Shown here piece by piece: positions 44,091 to 56,599 of a stretch of DNA of 64,000 nt (position 1 is the first letter of the stretch; every line of letters begins with the position of its first letter). The notes under the pieces were generated by a model. That model saw nothing but the letters and a program-made list of their open reading frames with translations. It ran no database searches and was not told where the DNA came from. This stretch comes from Paragorgia papillata (lineage: Eukaryota > Cnidaria > Anthozoa > Scleralcyonacea > Coralliidae), in assembly GCA_035771165.1 (NCBI GenBank), contig JAWNZC010000368.1:1374001-1438000 (forward strand), in the 5' to 3' direction. Made by a program: the position numbers and the translations under genes.

Positions 44091-44559
44091 TTTTGTGACT
44101 ACCGCTGACCTGTCGGCGGGGGCCACAATGTCGGCATGATCTTGCTTGATTGAAAGGAAATTTCCTTCCAAATGGGAAATTTTGGCATTTGGAAGGGAAA
44201 AAAAAGGAAATAAAATTTGGAAGGAATTGGCCGGAAGTTGCTGATGACTCTCTGGGACCTTTTCCGAAGGCTGCGCCAAGTGACGTATTGAACCTTACTG
44301 CGCATCCCACAACCTTTGGAAATGGCTGTGGACCATATATTGAGGATTTTATTAGGGGTCGTCGGAGGGGACGGGGAGGACAGAAAAACCATCGCTTTTC
44401 AGGTTAGGGGTTCATTTAGGGGGACTACTGGTTAGGGTTAGGGGGGTGTTGGGTTTTGTTTTCATTAAAAACCATACTTTACAAGGCTACATCTTCGGAA
44501 AAGGTCCCACAGAGTCATCCCATCCAACCTCTTCCCACCATAAGGAGTGAGTTGCTATA

Positions 44560-45720
44560 TTTTACTGTTGTGAATTCGTTGTTTTCGCATATAATCACGA
44601 AATAGACGAACAACACAAATCCATTTTGGTATTTCAAGCAACGGGACACATCATGGAACTATGGAGGACCTAAGAACGTGAAGGGAAACTGAATCGTAAG
44701 TAAATAACTTGATATTTTGACGAAATTTCGAAGGGGACGGAGAGCTCCCGAAGGGTTATTTACCAAGGAAACGGGAAACCCAACATTGTAAACGGCCGGT
44801 GGTTAATAAACTGATTTGTAGGATACAAATGTGAGATAATACTGTAATTGTGGAATGTTCACAATCGAGTAGATCATTTTAAAAAAGCCGAAGGACGTGT
44901 AAAATTATGGCACAGAAGATAGATTGGCTTGTAGAGTTGTGAGTAGATTTCGACAAGCAGCATATTTCTTTGGCAACATAGGAGCATGTTAATACTCTAT
45001 AAGTTTGTAATACTTACAATGTTTGGTGCTTCCATAGAAGTAAACTGTAGCATGCATCATAACAAGAACGAGCCAGTTTGTTTTATTAAACTCCATGCCC
45101 AATGTCCAAGTCATGTATTTAAGAAATTAAGTTGTCAACATTGTTTCTCATTAACAGCTGAGCTATTTTACTCCCTGTCATTTTGATGAAAAAATTGTTT
45201 GTGAGTATCTGTAAAATTGAATGTGATATTTGTATGTTATGTTGTAGGTAGTTTAAAATGAAACAACAATGAATGAAGAACAATAAAGGTGAAGCAACAT
45301 GACAACTTAATACAGAATATAATTGAACTGTGTCATTTATAGTTTTCATACTTTGTCAATGATTTGATTAAAGAAAATGTTTACAATTCATGAGTGTATT
45401 TTGTCTTGTGTAGTTTGATTCTGTATAAATGTACTATATAATGATAAATTTTTAATCTGTTCTCTGACTTCTGTATGTTATGAAAATTGTGGCAAAACTA
45501 ATACTGTACTATCAGTGTGTACTATACAAGTAGATCAACAAGGCCAGTGTTTGATGTTTATATAAAGTCGAAACAAATCAAGCTAATATATATGTTAAAC
45601 TTCACAACGATGTGGCGGATAACATTTGTAAACTGGCTAAAAAAAAGCATCTTGGCAAAGGTATAGTCACAAAACTAATTATATTGTAAAATTAATACAA
45701 GATTTTTAGTTGTAGGCAAA
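44560..45720. other. AT-rich, no gene seen
   Basis: Only short frames. No splice-supported exon, RNA gene or repeat I can name. Confidence 0.5.
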
Positions 45721-45743
45721 TGTAGGCCCAATAGACCCTTTCA

Positions 45744-46391
45744 AGGTAGTTTCCGCCATGACGAAAGGGGTGCAAATCCATTGGGGCGAGCGCGCGGCCC
45801 TGCCTATTTATCCTTGTTAAAATCATGGTTAAACTCGTAGAGCAAGAAGTATATCGCTTCGGTTTTTGTCAAATTCGTCTTTAATCGTCGTTTGGAGCAG
45901 TTTTCTGTGAGCTGGAATATTCGTTTCTTAATTCGAAACCATTATCGCTGGCAATCAACCCGAAGAAACGCTATAATACGAAGATTTCCTCAGCTGAACA
46001 GTGACTGTGTTGTTATGGTGGGCACCGAACGCGGCTGTTTGTCTTAGACAAAACGCCTTGCTGTGCAGTGCGATACTGTAAACAGCAAGGCGTTTTGTCT
46101 AAGACAAACAGCCGCGTGCGGTGCCCGCCATAACAACACAGTCACTGTTCAGCTGAGGAAATCTTCGTATTATAGCGTTTCTTCGGGTTGATTGCCAGCG
46201 ATAATGGTTTCGAATTAAGAAACGAATATTCCAGCTCACAGAAAACTGCTCCAAACGACAATTAAAGACGAATTTGACAAAAACCGAATGGATATATACT
46301 TCTTGCTCTACGAGTTTCACCATGATTTTAACAAGGATAAATAGGCATGGCCGCGCGCTCGCCCCAATGGTTTTGCACCCCTTGCGTCATG
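45744..46391. repeat. About 640-bp near-perfect palindrome
   Basis: Arms of about 315 bases pair almost base for base around a centre near 46070, e.g. 'GCTGTTTGTCTTAGACAAAA' with its inverse. Short frames in one arm (46099-46323) mirror the other arm and are not genes. Confidence 0.92.
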
Positions 46392-46559
46392 GCAATCTCG
46401 TACCCAGACCCATACGCGCGCGGCAAGCGAATGGCTCTGGGACAATCCATTTGAAAATCGACTCTGATTGGCTTAACGCGTTGACGCCTACTGCGTTGCG
46501 CAGATAATTTCACACCCATTCTCCCATCGCGGTCTTCATGTAATATGGCTTGTTTTCGA

Positions 46560-47260
46560 GAAGGAGTGAAGCGAAGTAACGTGTTTATTGGGACTTAATC
46601 TGAGAAATTGAGAGTTATTCCTTTGCGATAGTCATTTCAAGGAGACAAGAAATACTTATTTGCCTTTGTGGTGTTTTTGGAACTCTGGTTCGAGTTTAAA
46701 GTATGACAGATAACAGATTCATCGTGGCCCATGCATCGTGGCCGTGCTTCGTGACGAGTTCACTTTTCAGATTTCATAGTTTTCCGTACTTGTATGTAAA
46801 ATAATTAAATATTTATGGTATATCGTCATATGGACACTGTATTTGACTTCTAGAAGTATCATTGGAACGTATAAATGATGGCTATTTGAGTAATAAATAA
46901 TTGTCTACATCTTTCAATCACCTCAAATATTCATATAAATTATCTGAGTGACTGATCAAGTTTATATCAACATGTATGTATCTCCTCATATTTTTAACAA
47001 AAAAATATATTGTCTTATGGCTGTTGACACTGTGTTTATTACTTTTTATACGTGTGACATAATATTCTTATAGCTGTACAATGTACTCCAAGTGAAGGTG
47101 CATTGTTTTTTTAATTTGAACCTGGCACACTAAAATATACATGTACATACAGTATCTACCAGTAATATTGGTTTGAAGTATTATATCCATATGGGGTAAG
47201 CATTAGTTGCTGATTTATATATTTACACCAGTTTTAAACTGGTACTATACCTATGTGACC
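46560..47260. other. AT-rich interior of the 4.5-kb element, no gene seen
   Basis: Low GC and short chance frames only. Confidence 0.5.
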
Positions 47261-47269
47261 ATATGGGAA

Positions 47270-47575
47270 GCATGGGTGGTGAAGAGTTGCCTGACCACTG
47301 TGATCCAAAGTTAAGCTTGATTGGATGGGGTTAATAGTACTTGGATGTGTGACCACGTGGGACACCTTGTCACAGGCTTGAGCTTGGAACTCGTGTGAGT
47401 AGAGTTATTGTAGTTGATCTCTCCTGTGCTTCAAGGTTTTTTTCAGGTTCTCTGGTCCTCCCCCCCCCCCCCCCCTTAAAATCAACAATTCAATCTTAGG
47501 AGAACAACCTTGTAAGGGACCTTGAGTCCTATTGTTGTTTCTCCAGTATCAGTTAGGTACAAATGTTAATAAATA
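47270..47575 (+). mobile_element. 5S-rRNA-derived SINE, copy 2
   Basis: The 5S-like head keeps 'CCAAAGTTAAGC' (A-box) and 'AGTACTTGGATGTGTGACCA' (C-box region) and is followed by the same tail, 'GTAGTTGATCTCTCCTGTGC', as copy 1. The tail contains a poly-C run at 47459-47474. More decayed than copy 1. Confidence 0.8.
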
Positions 47576-47579
47576 AAAT

Positions 47580-50100
47580 ATATGATAATAAATGGTGAAC
47601 TTTATTTTTCTATTTTATTATATTTTAAATACAAGGAGATACCCACAGTCTATGTAACTAGTGAGCCCATATAGCTTCCTTTTTAATTATCTTGTTTTAA
47701 GTGATATCCATATTAAGTGTTAACCCCCTTGCCCCTCCTAGCACTGAAAGGCAAGAGTGGAAGCTGCACCTCCAGTTGTGTAGGAAGCAATTTGATCTTG
47801 GAGGGGCACAGCATCAAAAGGGCACTTTGTTCAGGGGGTAGGACTTCAAAAGGACACTTGAGGCACATGTTTTAACATAAAAAGGGCACTTTCCTGTTGC
47901 AAAAAGGGCACTTCATGACAAAGTTGGGCCTACACCCCTGTGCCCCTCCTGGCATCCCTGATCATAAACAGACAGTGATTGATGGTTACAGTCAATGTTT
48001 TAGTACACACTGTATATCCAAAGTCTGCTTTGTAAATTAAAGAAAATTACTTTGAAAATCAGTTCAGCCAAAGGTCTTTTCATAGTACAGTCACCAACTG
48101 TAGTTTTACTTATGCAAACAACAATCTCTGTATTATTTCTTATGTACTGAACAGCTGCATTTGGGATGTATTTAAAAGCCAGAAGTTAAGAATTCCCACC
48201 TTGAGAGAACAATTTTCCACTACTAACTCTGGTTGTTTACACAATAAAATTAATATTACATTTAATGTGTTTGCCATTTTGATTTGGACCATAACCCATT
48301 CCTGCCTATACTGGCTACTGTAACTTAATTAGTTGATTAACAGGGATTCTCAGCAAACCTAAGCAACAGTGAGTTGACCCATTCAATGTGAGCTTGCAAG
48401 ACCACCCCAACCAGCTAATGCATTCCCTCTGCAGTAGAATAAAATCATCTGGCATGTTAACGAGAATAAAATTCTAAATAGCTAACCTGGTGGTGAAAAG
48501 GTTAATAAAATGATTTCTTAAAACTCATAATTTATTGCTGTCGATTATGACTTTACTCATCTTAGGCTGCACATAATGTAGCCTTGGTTCAAATATCTTC
48601 AGTTGGCACTTCATCCAAAAGTAAATTTATCAGTAGAGTATACAGTACAAATGAGAGCCTTACTAACTGTGGACACCCTTGTTATAAATGGGGACTACAC
48701 GCATGCCAGCATTATCTACCTAGTGCTGGCAGAAGATACTTCAGGTTAGCCTAATTTGTCAAAATTAATAGTATTAAAGGTGGGGTGCATTGTGCTTTCC
48801 CTTGGGAATTTTAATCCTGACTGACATTTGGACATTGGTGGGTCAAAAGTGGTCGATTGCAGTTGCTGGGATAGAATAAATCCTATCCCAGCAGCAACTC
48901 TGTCAATGACCACCAGTGACCAAATGGAAACCAGGCTTTAGTCGCATTTTAGCCCCATTTTCAGAGTTGCCAATGGAGCTTAGGAAAAATATTAAGTGGG
49001 CTGTATCTCCCCCTAGTCCCTCTATTGTTACACCCTTATCAGTTACCAGACTGCACAAGATGCCAAGTCTAAAGGGTATTTTTTTGTACTAGAAGCTGCT
49101 TTATTACAGTATATATACATGTACCAGTAATCATATAATTGTAATGTTTTTAAGAGTAAAGTTGATATAATTAAGCAGTGTTTTAGGTATAAAGTTAAAA
49201 AGGTGGTGCCCTTGGTTTTACTTTGATGAAGGGCTCCACAAACTTTAGTAAATTTTACAACTGAACTAGACTGTGACAAATGAAACCAAAATCCAATATC
49301 ATTATAAATCATATATTAGCTAAATGTGAGCATGTGTGCCACCTGCCCCTCACATCTTTGGTGTTAAGTACTTTAAAGTTAATGTTTAAAAAAATAAGTA
49401 AAAGAAGAACCTCTCACTTTGTTATTTTTTTATGCATATAATTTTTTCGCCATACTCAAATGGGCAAGATAAACAGGCCGTACAAATATGGCTGGTTCAT
49501 AGTGAGGTTCAGCTACTGGTGTTCGAATATTCAATCACATAGATCAGTATAAACAGATGTAATATGAATTCATAAATGATTAAATCTCAGAAAGCTACAG
49601 TGTCGATTATTTCGATTACACACAAACAAGTGGATTATAAAACATGTAACAAATTAAATGTTGCAAATCCACAAATATACCACCAAGCTAGGTCACGTTT
49701 TATTTGAAAGACATACATGCAGTACTATATACATGAAATAAGTTTTTAAAATTCCAGATTTCGTTGTAATTTACCTTGTAGCTGTCTACGAATATTCGAA
49801 TAATATTCAGAACAATAATACGATATTTTCGTGTTCATAAGTTTGAATAAACAAGAATTCAAACTGGGTTTCATCAGAAGGTCATGAACTGGTCATCGAT
49901 CACTATCACGCCTGGTGCATTATTTTCCATTTATCAGTCTCTTATCCAGAAATTTCTGCCAAGTAATACTTTATCGCATCTCAAACCAGCCACGATTACA
50001 TTCTTACAACATTTCTAATGCTATTTGTTACTATTAAATTCCAGAATCAGCCACAACATGTCGATGTATTTTGCAGAATATTGAACGGCCGCCTTGAAGG
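47580..50100. other. AT-rich, no gene seen
   Basis: Frames are short and low in coding character. 47880-47950 has a repeated 'AAAAGGGCACTT' word. No feature supported. Confidence 0.45.
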
Positions 50101-50279
50101 TTTTCGTGGGTCTGGGTACAAAAATACCAACTGCGCATGCCCCAAAATACACACTTTTTCCTGTATTTCAAATGGATTGTCCCAGAGCCATTTGATTTGC
50201 CCGCGCGGCCGGGCATATTTGGCTCTGGGAACGAGATTGGCGTCATGGCGGAAACTACCTTGAAAGGGTCTATTGCCCA

Positions 50280-50985
50280 AATTAGATAACCCTATCTCAT
50301 AGAAAATAATAAACTCATTCTGATTAATCCTGTGAATGCCAGGATAACTTATTTGAATCATTACCCCGAGTTTTCTGTGAGTGAAAATATATTGTTCAAC
50401 TATAGGCACATCCACTGATCTATACAGTTGGGCACATCGCATTCTTAAATTAATTGTTTGATTCCGGTCTTTTGGCTTATGATATAATACCACAGCAGTT
50501 GTTCGTAGTGTAGCTTGTTCAGTTGATCAAATTTCCCGAATTCATTCGGTCCTTTAGCAGTATTTCCATATTGTGAGTAAATTCTGAATGAGAACGGCCT
50601 TCGTCTGTTCAAAGTTGTCATCAATGACACTTGGGAGTTCGCTCCATCGAACTCGCAAATTCCGTTTCCCCCCACATTTTGGGGCTAAATAACTACAATT
50701 TTTTTCTCTAAATGCTTCACGTGTCCTTTCTTCCTCGTGATAAAAATGTTTGTCCGAACCCGAAGGAGAAAAATGCCTTAATATGCGAAAACTATAATTG
50801 TGCAACAGTAAAATATAGCGAAAGTGGGACCATCCAACATGGCGGCTGTTGCCAACTTCCGACCACTTCCGACTTCAATTTCAGACAACGGATGCTCTAT
50901 CCAGTCTCTTATATAGATCAGTGAGCTCGACCAATCAGCGCGCGTGATTTTCTATAATCACCTGTGTATTTTAATATACTAATGA
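50280..50985. other. No gene supported
   Basis: Overlapping short frames on both strands (50445-50924), none with a recognised domain. 50928-50985, 'CCAATCAGCGCG...GTGATTTTCT', recurs at 54290-54345. Confidence 0.4.
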
Positions 50986-50988
50986 CAT

Positions 50989-51309
50989 TTATTATATAAA
51001 ATAGAGTGTTTTATTGATTTTTCCGCCACTAATAAAAGTGATAATCTCACATGTGCGATTATTTATGATAATCGCACATGTGACGATTATCGCTGAATCA
51101 GCATTATAGTTTAATGCAATTTTTGCAAGGCAATAGGACAATTTTTTTTATATAATAAACAGAATACATGGATGCTTGGAAATATGAAATGTATTTCTCG
51201 TGTTGAACAGGATATGTCACTCGTTCGCTTCGCTCACTCGTGAGATATCCTGGTCAACACTCGAAATAAATTTCATATTTCCGCACATCCATGTATTATT
51301 CTCTATATA
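50989..51309. mobile_element. 315-bp MITE-like element, copy 2
   Basis: About 95% identical by eye to 27219-27533. The differences are a few substitutions and a short rearrangement around the 'ATACATGGA' word. Confidence 0.85.
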
Positions 51310-52045
51310 AATCATGTAAAGAATGATTGACTCGAGTCCAGAATCAGCCTCGTCAGAAGATGAGGTTGATGATGGGGCTCCAGTTCCACCTCACTTGCAA
51401 CTGCAAACCGGTACAATGCGTGCCGTTGTCTAACTTGTCTATGCCTATATCAGTATCGCGCGCATTGCATCTGCAGTCTGCACATTCATCTGCACTTGTC
51501 CTACCGGACCTCGGAAAGCGTCGGAAATGTTCGGACCACATTCGTATTTTCTCGTTGCGAGCTTTGCCATGCACAATTTCAATCGTCGAGCCACTCGAAA
51601 GCTCCAAATTTTAATCATTAGAAGAAGGATTTATAAGAGATTTTGGAGGGAAAACTGGAAGGAAATTTCAGATTTTGGGAAGGAGATTTTGCTAAAAAGA
51701 AGGATAAAAAAAGGAAATTTTGCTTTAGCCGAGTGGAAGCACTGAGTGAGTGACAAAACGTATCACATTCTTTGATTCTAACGTGCTCCCTTGGTTGGTT
51801 GTATCATTTTTGGACGTTATTTGGAATTATTTCTCTAAAAACTTGGTGTTAAAGGTGAGCTACATACAAAATATATTATATTATAAGCCTTTATGGCGAT
51901 GAAAATCGAAAACGTTGGCGATCGAGTCTTTATCTTTTTGGTGACTTTGTTTTTATACCGCAGTTTATAGAATTGTGTGGTACGTAAACTCATTAATATC
52001 GCTTCACAGGAAACACAACAGCACATAAGACTGTAAACAAACTAG
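51310..52045. other. Short frames, no gene assigned
   Basis: A 36-codon acidic frame at 51323-51433 (MIDSSPESASSEDEVDDG) and a basic frame at 51527-51745 look weakly coding, but I recognise neither, and they could be remnants of a mobile-element gene. Confidence 0.3.
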
Positions 52046-52051
52046 CTACCT

Positions 52052-52129
52052 TGGCTCAGTAACTCAATGGTTAGAGCGTCTAACTATAATCATTAGAAGA
52101 TTGCAGATTCAATCCCTGTCTGGGGCTCA
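52052..52129 (+). repeat. tRNA-like SINE head (family 2), copy 1
   Basis: 'AACTCAATGGTTAGAGCGTC' (A-box) and 'GCAGATTCAATCCCTG' (B-box), followed by 'TCTGGGGCTCAGAAACATTT' shared with 52475-52565. Stem pairing is too poor for a tRNA. Confidence 0.7.
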
Positions 52130-52474
52130 GAAACATTTTCTCACTATTTGAGCTTGACGAACGTCTACTAATTCTTAAACGAAGATATAAACTCGAGTGA
52201 AAGCGTGCTTAACTCTGGCTCTTATCCCCCGAGTTATCTTCAGCTCATGTGAACGGTTTTACTTTTTTAAGATGGAAATGAACAAACATGGAGATATCTC
52301 AGGGGATAGAGATAAACCCTACCCCTGAGATAACTCACCTCATGATATGATGTACAGTACAGTATCATGATATGATATACCAGTAGGTACAACTCATCAT
52401 ATCACTTCAACTACATCTCATATACATGTGCAAACACTATTACTCAGGAGCACATTTGCAACCTTAGCTCTCCA

Positions 52475-52555
52475 TCTGAGTCTTGGTAGTTCAATGGTTA
52501 GAGTGTCTATCTGGTCATAAGGAGGTTACAGGTTCCAATTCTATCTGGGGCTCAG
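52475..52555 (+). repeat. tRNA-like SINE head (family 2), copy 2
   Basis: 'AGTTCAATGGTTAGAGTGTC' and 'ACAGGTTCCAATTCTATC', with the shared 3' flank 'GAGCTTGAAGAATGTCTACC'. Same orientation as copy 1, about 420 bases downstream. Confidence 0.7.
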
Positions 52556-52569
52556 AAACATTTCCTGAG

Positions 52570-53480
52570 TATTCGAGCTTGAAGAATGTCTACCAAACAT
52601 CTGTTACATTATGGCAAGCTTGCGAAAGAATCCAACCTGAGATTTAGTTCATGCTGGCCTAAATGCTGGTTCACCTGCTAGAATGAACTGAAGTTTTGTG
52701 GTTGGCTTAACTCCTGGCCAGCTTTTAATAAAAACAGAACCCACCTCTGATTGGGACCACTAAAAGAAGCTTTTTAACTGATGCAATAAGCATACTTTCA
52801 ATTCTCAATTTCAATGCACATTGTTTTAAACAAGATTGTCAAATTCATGTGAAATAATCAAATGCCTCTTTGGTGGTCACTGGACAGAAGAGCCAGTCCT
52901 TGACACAAATTTTGAAGTAACAGCAACCATATTTGATTAATAACTAAGGCTGACTTCAAGAATGGTCTCATGGCAAACAAAAATTGAAATGCCGATGGGG
53001 AATGTTATATTATTATCAAACATAATTCTAAATTGAGTGGTATATCAGTTGAAACAAATTTTGTATCCATTTACTGGGGTTAGTTTGAGAAGCAATATTG
53101 GAACTGTCTTGTATGGTGAATTCATACAGTATATATAGTAAGATAACGCAGTCTGATATAAAGGTATTGGAAAACACTTCCAGGTTGGTATACAGTTCCA
53201 GTGGTGTCAATGATAGATCAAAACATTAATAGATTGTGAAAGGCTTTGTAGATTTTAGGATGAATTTGGTCTGCGTGCTGGTTTTGTTGAAGTAGGTCTC
53301 ATGTTGATGTCCTACTACTTATCATTAAGATTAAATTCTTATGTTATATTAAATATACTTCATTCTTTTTCAATTTTTAGTCTTGATGTAGATGTGGTTT
53401 GACTTCAGTAAACAATGCATGTTTACCACAATCTGTTTTACGATGACTTAAATCAGTTAAATGGCTGACATAATGGTATT
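52570..53480. other. AT-rich, no gene seen
   Basis: No domain, splice-supported exon or repeat family recognised. Confidence 0.5.
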
Positions 53481-54838
53481 GGATTTAAAGTGTTTAATAT
53501 AACATGAAAATTACGTCTGACTTATTGAAAGAACTCTTCAAATGACAAAGTTACATCTTTTACAGTTTTTGGTTTCCTTGCTTCATTTTTGAGATATTTC
53601 AGTTTGTTTGATATGCAAATTAAACATTGTGATGTGCAAAATGAGTTATTGGAGGAGGTTAATCCGTTATATATCTTAAGTTTGGTATTATTATTTAACT
53701 GCAGAATATGCGTTGTTTGGAGGTAGGTGCCATTGGTGACCAGGCTAGTCAGCAATCTAGCCCAGACTAGTCAGCAATCTAGCCTTGTTAGCAAGCAAAG
53801 TAACTGTAAGCAATTGGGCCATGAGCAAATAGCCAGCAAACTAAGCAATAGCAATTAGGGTAATCAGAGAAAGCAATAGGCGTTTGCCATGACAACTCTG
53901 CCAAGGCAGACCACCGGCACCAGTCACACTGACAAGTCAGTGGAATAACATATACGATCTATAGGATTCTATACTTCGTATCTACACGGGTGGGGAAAGG
54001 GTGAAGGGGGAGCACAAGCTGAGCAAGACGCTACTTGCAGCAAAGCAACAGACGCTCAATGAATCTCGAATGCGCAGACGAAGTCGAGGTTATCATTCAC
54101 TGATTTTCTTAAGTGGGCCTGAGGGGAATAATTGTTTTAGTATAAATACACATTTTTGTACTTTTAGGAACAACATTTTCTTTGAAATTATTAATTTCTT
54201 CATCCGTTGCATTGTCAAATTGGCTGGTGGCCATTTTGAATAAATGCTGTAGGTGATTATTGAGAATTAGTCTGAAGTACAGTAATTCAACCAATCAGCG
54301 CGTGATTTTCTGTAATCACCTGACTGTGTATTTATACTAAACCTAATAATATACATGAAAAAATTTCTCAATTCTGATTGGCTGAGAGCAGTGTAGTTTT
54401 GAGCAAATACAGTGCAGAAAAAAGGAAATACTGTGCAAATTTTTTATTTTTTTAAATTTGTACAAAAATCATTTTTGACTAGAAAAAAAACTCTTCCTGT
54501 TAAATTTTTTCATGTATGTTATTTGCACAAAGCAGTTGGATTGGAAAGATTCTCTTCATGTTAATTTTCTTCATGTATATTATTAATAAGTAATAGCATG
54601 ATTTCTTGTGCAATTTGAAAAAAAAAACACACTCGTGAGTTTTTCAAAGACCTCAAATAGCACTCGTCCTTAGGACTCGTGTAGCGTGTTTTTTCCAAAT
54701 TGCACTTGAAACCATGCTATTACCTATACAAATTAAATTGAATTTCAAGTGATATGATGTTTGATAATAGCAAAGATATATAACCTCTGATAAGTCATTA
54801 TGCGCTTGTGATGTCAAAATGTTTAATTTGCATATTAA

Positions 54839-56080
54839 CAGTCCTTTTCGGGAGCAAAATTACACGTGTGCGTTAATTCAGGCGCGTAAATAACTTAGCG
54901 CGTGTAAATCGCACGTGCGTTTAAAAATTATCAATTATGCCACAGAAATATCAACCTAACTTTTATATTTTCTGCACATCTGAAAAAGAAAGCTGTGTTG
55001 CTTGATATTCATTGTAAGACGTTATCTTTCGCTTTAACGTATTTAGTTGTAAAACGTAAAATCGACGCTTAAAGACGATATAGTGATATACATTACATTG
55101 CAAGTCCTTACGTTGTGAAACCTTACGTTACGTTGTAAGACCTTGCGCTACGCTGTGAGACCTTCCGTTACGTTGTGACACATTCCGTTACGTTGTGACA
55201 CCTTCCGTTACGTTGTGAGACCTACCGTTAGGTTGTGAGACCTTCCGTTACGTTATGAGACCTTCCGTTACGTTGTGACACCTTCCGTTACGTTGTGACA
55301 CCTTCCGTTATGTTGGGAGACCTTCCGTTACGTTGGGAGACCTTGCGTTACGTTGTGAGACCTTCCGTTACGTTGTGAGACCTTCCGTTACGTTGTGAGA
55401 CCTTCCGTTACGTTGTGACACCTCCCGTTACGTTAAGAGACCTTGCATTACGTTGTGAGACCTTGCGTTACGTTGTGAGACCTTCCGTTACGTTGTGAGA
55501 CCTTCCGTTACGTTGTGACACCTTCCGTTACGCTGGAAGACCCTGCGTTACGTTGTAAGACCTTGCGTTACGTTGTGAGATCTTCCGTTACGTTGTGAGA
55601 CCTTGCGTTACGTTGTGACACGTGACGTTACGTTGTGAGACCTAGCGTTACGTTGTGAGACCTTCCGTTACGTTGTGAGACCCGACGTTATGTTGTGACA
55701 CCTTACCTTACGCTGTGAAGTCTTGCGTTACGTTGTGAGACCCGACGTTATGTTGTGACACCTTACCTTACGCTGTGAAGTCTTGCGTTACGTTGTGAGA
55801 CCCGACGTTATGTTGTGACACCTTACCTTACGCTGTGAAGTCTTTCGTTACGTTGTGAGACCCGACGTTATGTTGTAAGAGCTTTCCTTACGCTGTGAGA
55901 CCTTACGTTACGTTGTGAGATGCGACATATTACTGAAACTTTCACACATTTTCACAATTGCAATGTGAATGAACAATTGAACATGGCTTTTCACGCGTGC
56001 GATAAACAACACGCGCAGTTGGGTTCACGTGTGTGCCAACGCGTCCGCGTGCAATCGCACGCGTCAAACGAAAAGGGCTG
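54839..56080. mobile_element. CAG...CTG transposon carrying a satellite, TATTAA duplication
   Basis: CAGTCCTTTTCG at the left pairs with CGAAAAGGGCTG at the right. TATTAA is duplicated exactly (54833-54838, 56081-56086). Under the ends are 'ACACGTGTGCG' and 'CACGTGTGTGCC' words. Two-thirds of the element is the 20-bp satellite. No transposase. Confidence 0.82.
55103..55925. repeat. 20-bp satellite with 60-bp higher-order repeat
   Basis: About 41 units of 'ACCTTCCGTTACGTTGTGAG' with variants. From 55681 onward a three-unit block of 60 bases beginning 'CCCGACGTTATGTTG' repeats four times, the first two blocks identical. Confidence 0.95.
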
Positions 56081-56319
56081 TATTAAAGAAACTGAAATAT
56101 CTCAACAACGAAGCAAGGAAACGAAAACTGCAAAAGATGTTTCTCTGTCATTTTAAATGCTCGTTCAAATAAGATAGACTTAATTTTTGTTTCATATAAG
56201 CACTTCATTGATGTATTTATCAATTCTTTCAAAACAATTTTGTTATATACTTAGATGTATTGATTGACATTCTTACTGTATTATTATTTAGAAAATCTAG
56301 AAAGTTTAGATTATAATAA

Positions 56320-56370
56320 ATGGCATCAGCTCAAGAAACAAATGTTTCTCAGGAATCTCAGGATGGACAA
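56320..56370 (+). CDS. Candidate first coding exon of a second gene
   Basis: ATG at 56320 gives 17 codons (MASAQETNVSQESQDGQ) ending at the strong donor ACAA|GTAAGTAA, phase 0. The upstream 'TATTATTTAG' could be the acceptor of a 5' untranslated exon. The Ser/Gln-rich composition resembles the linker exon at 12354. The next exon may be 62160-62211. Function unknown. Confidence 0.4.
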
Positions 56371-56599
56371 GTAAGTAATTAAACATCAATAATGGTTTAT
56401 AAAGCTTTCGTTCAAATGTCAAAATTTGTTTATTTACACGAGTAATTTCACGAATCTAAGAACTGCTGTATAGTCCTTTAGACAAACAATCAAATATTCG
56501 ATCTTGTCACTAGAGCACTCCCACAGTGAAACTTGAGAATTCTCCTCTCAATTTTCACTGTGCCAGTGCCAGTGTTATCGAGCAAAATGGCACAAGTAT

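Larger units (their letters stand above)
45726..50278. mobile_element. 4.5-kb TIR element without visible transposase
   Basis: AATAGACCCTTTCAAGGTAG at the left end is exactly repeated in inverse at the right end (up to 50274). GCCC flanks both sides and may be a 4-bp target duplication. The subterminal 'GGCTCTGGGACAATCCATTT' at 46432 recurs in inverse near 50170-50195. No open frame longer than about 100 codons is found, so it is non-autonomous or badly decayed. A 5S-like SINE lies inside. Confidence 0.65.
53489..56204. mobile_element. TTAA-type foldback MITE (copy 3), interrupted by nested insertions
   Basis: The left arm (about 53489-53700) and right arm (54722-54838 plus 56087-56204) match the 43089 element, e.g. 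'GATATGCAAATTAAACATT' and 'GGAAACGAAAACTGCAAAAG'. TTAA is present at the left (53485-53488) and decayed at the right. A separate transposon sits in the right arm. The 53701-54720 middle is unrelated inserted sequence. Confidence 0.7.

Noticed and set aside
44429..44448. Telomere-like GGTTAGGGTTAGGGG
   Set aside because: Only two units, in a G-rich patch. Not enough for an interstitial telomeric repeat.
46099..46507. Small frames in the palindrome
   Set aside because: Each is mirrored in the other arm and has no domain. They are products of the inverted repeat.
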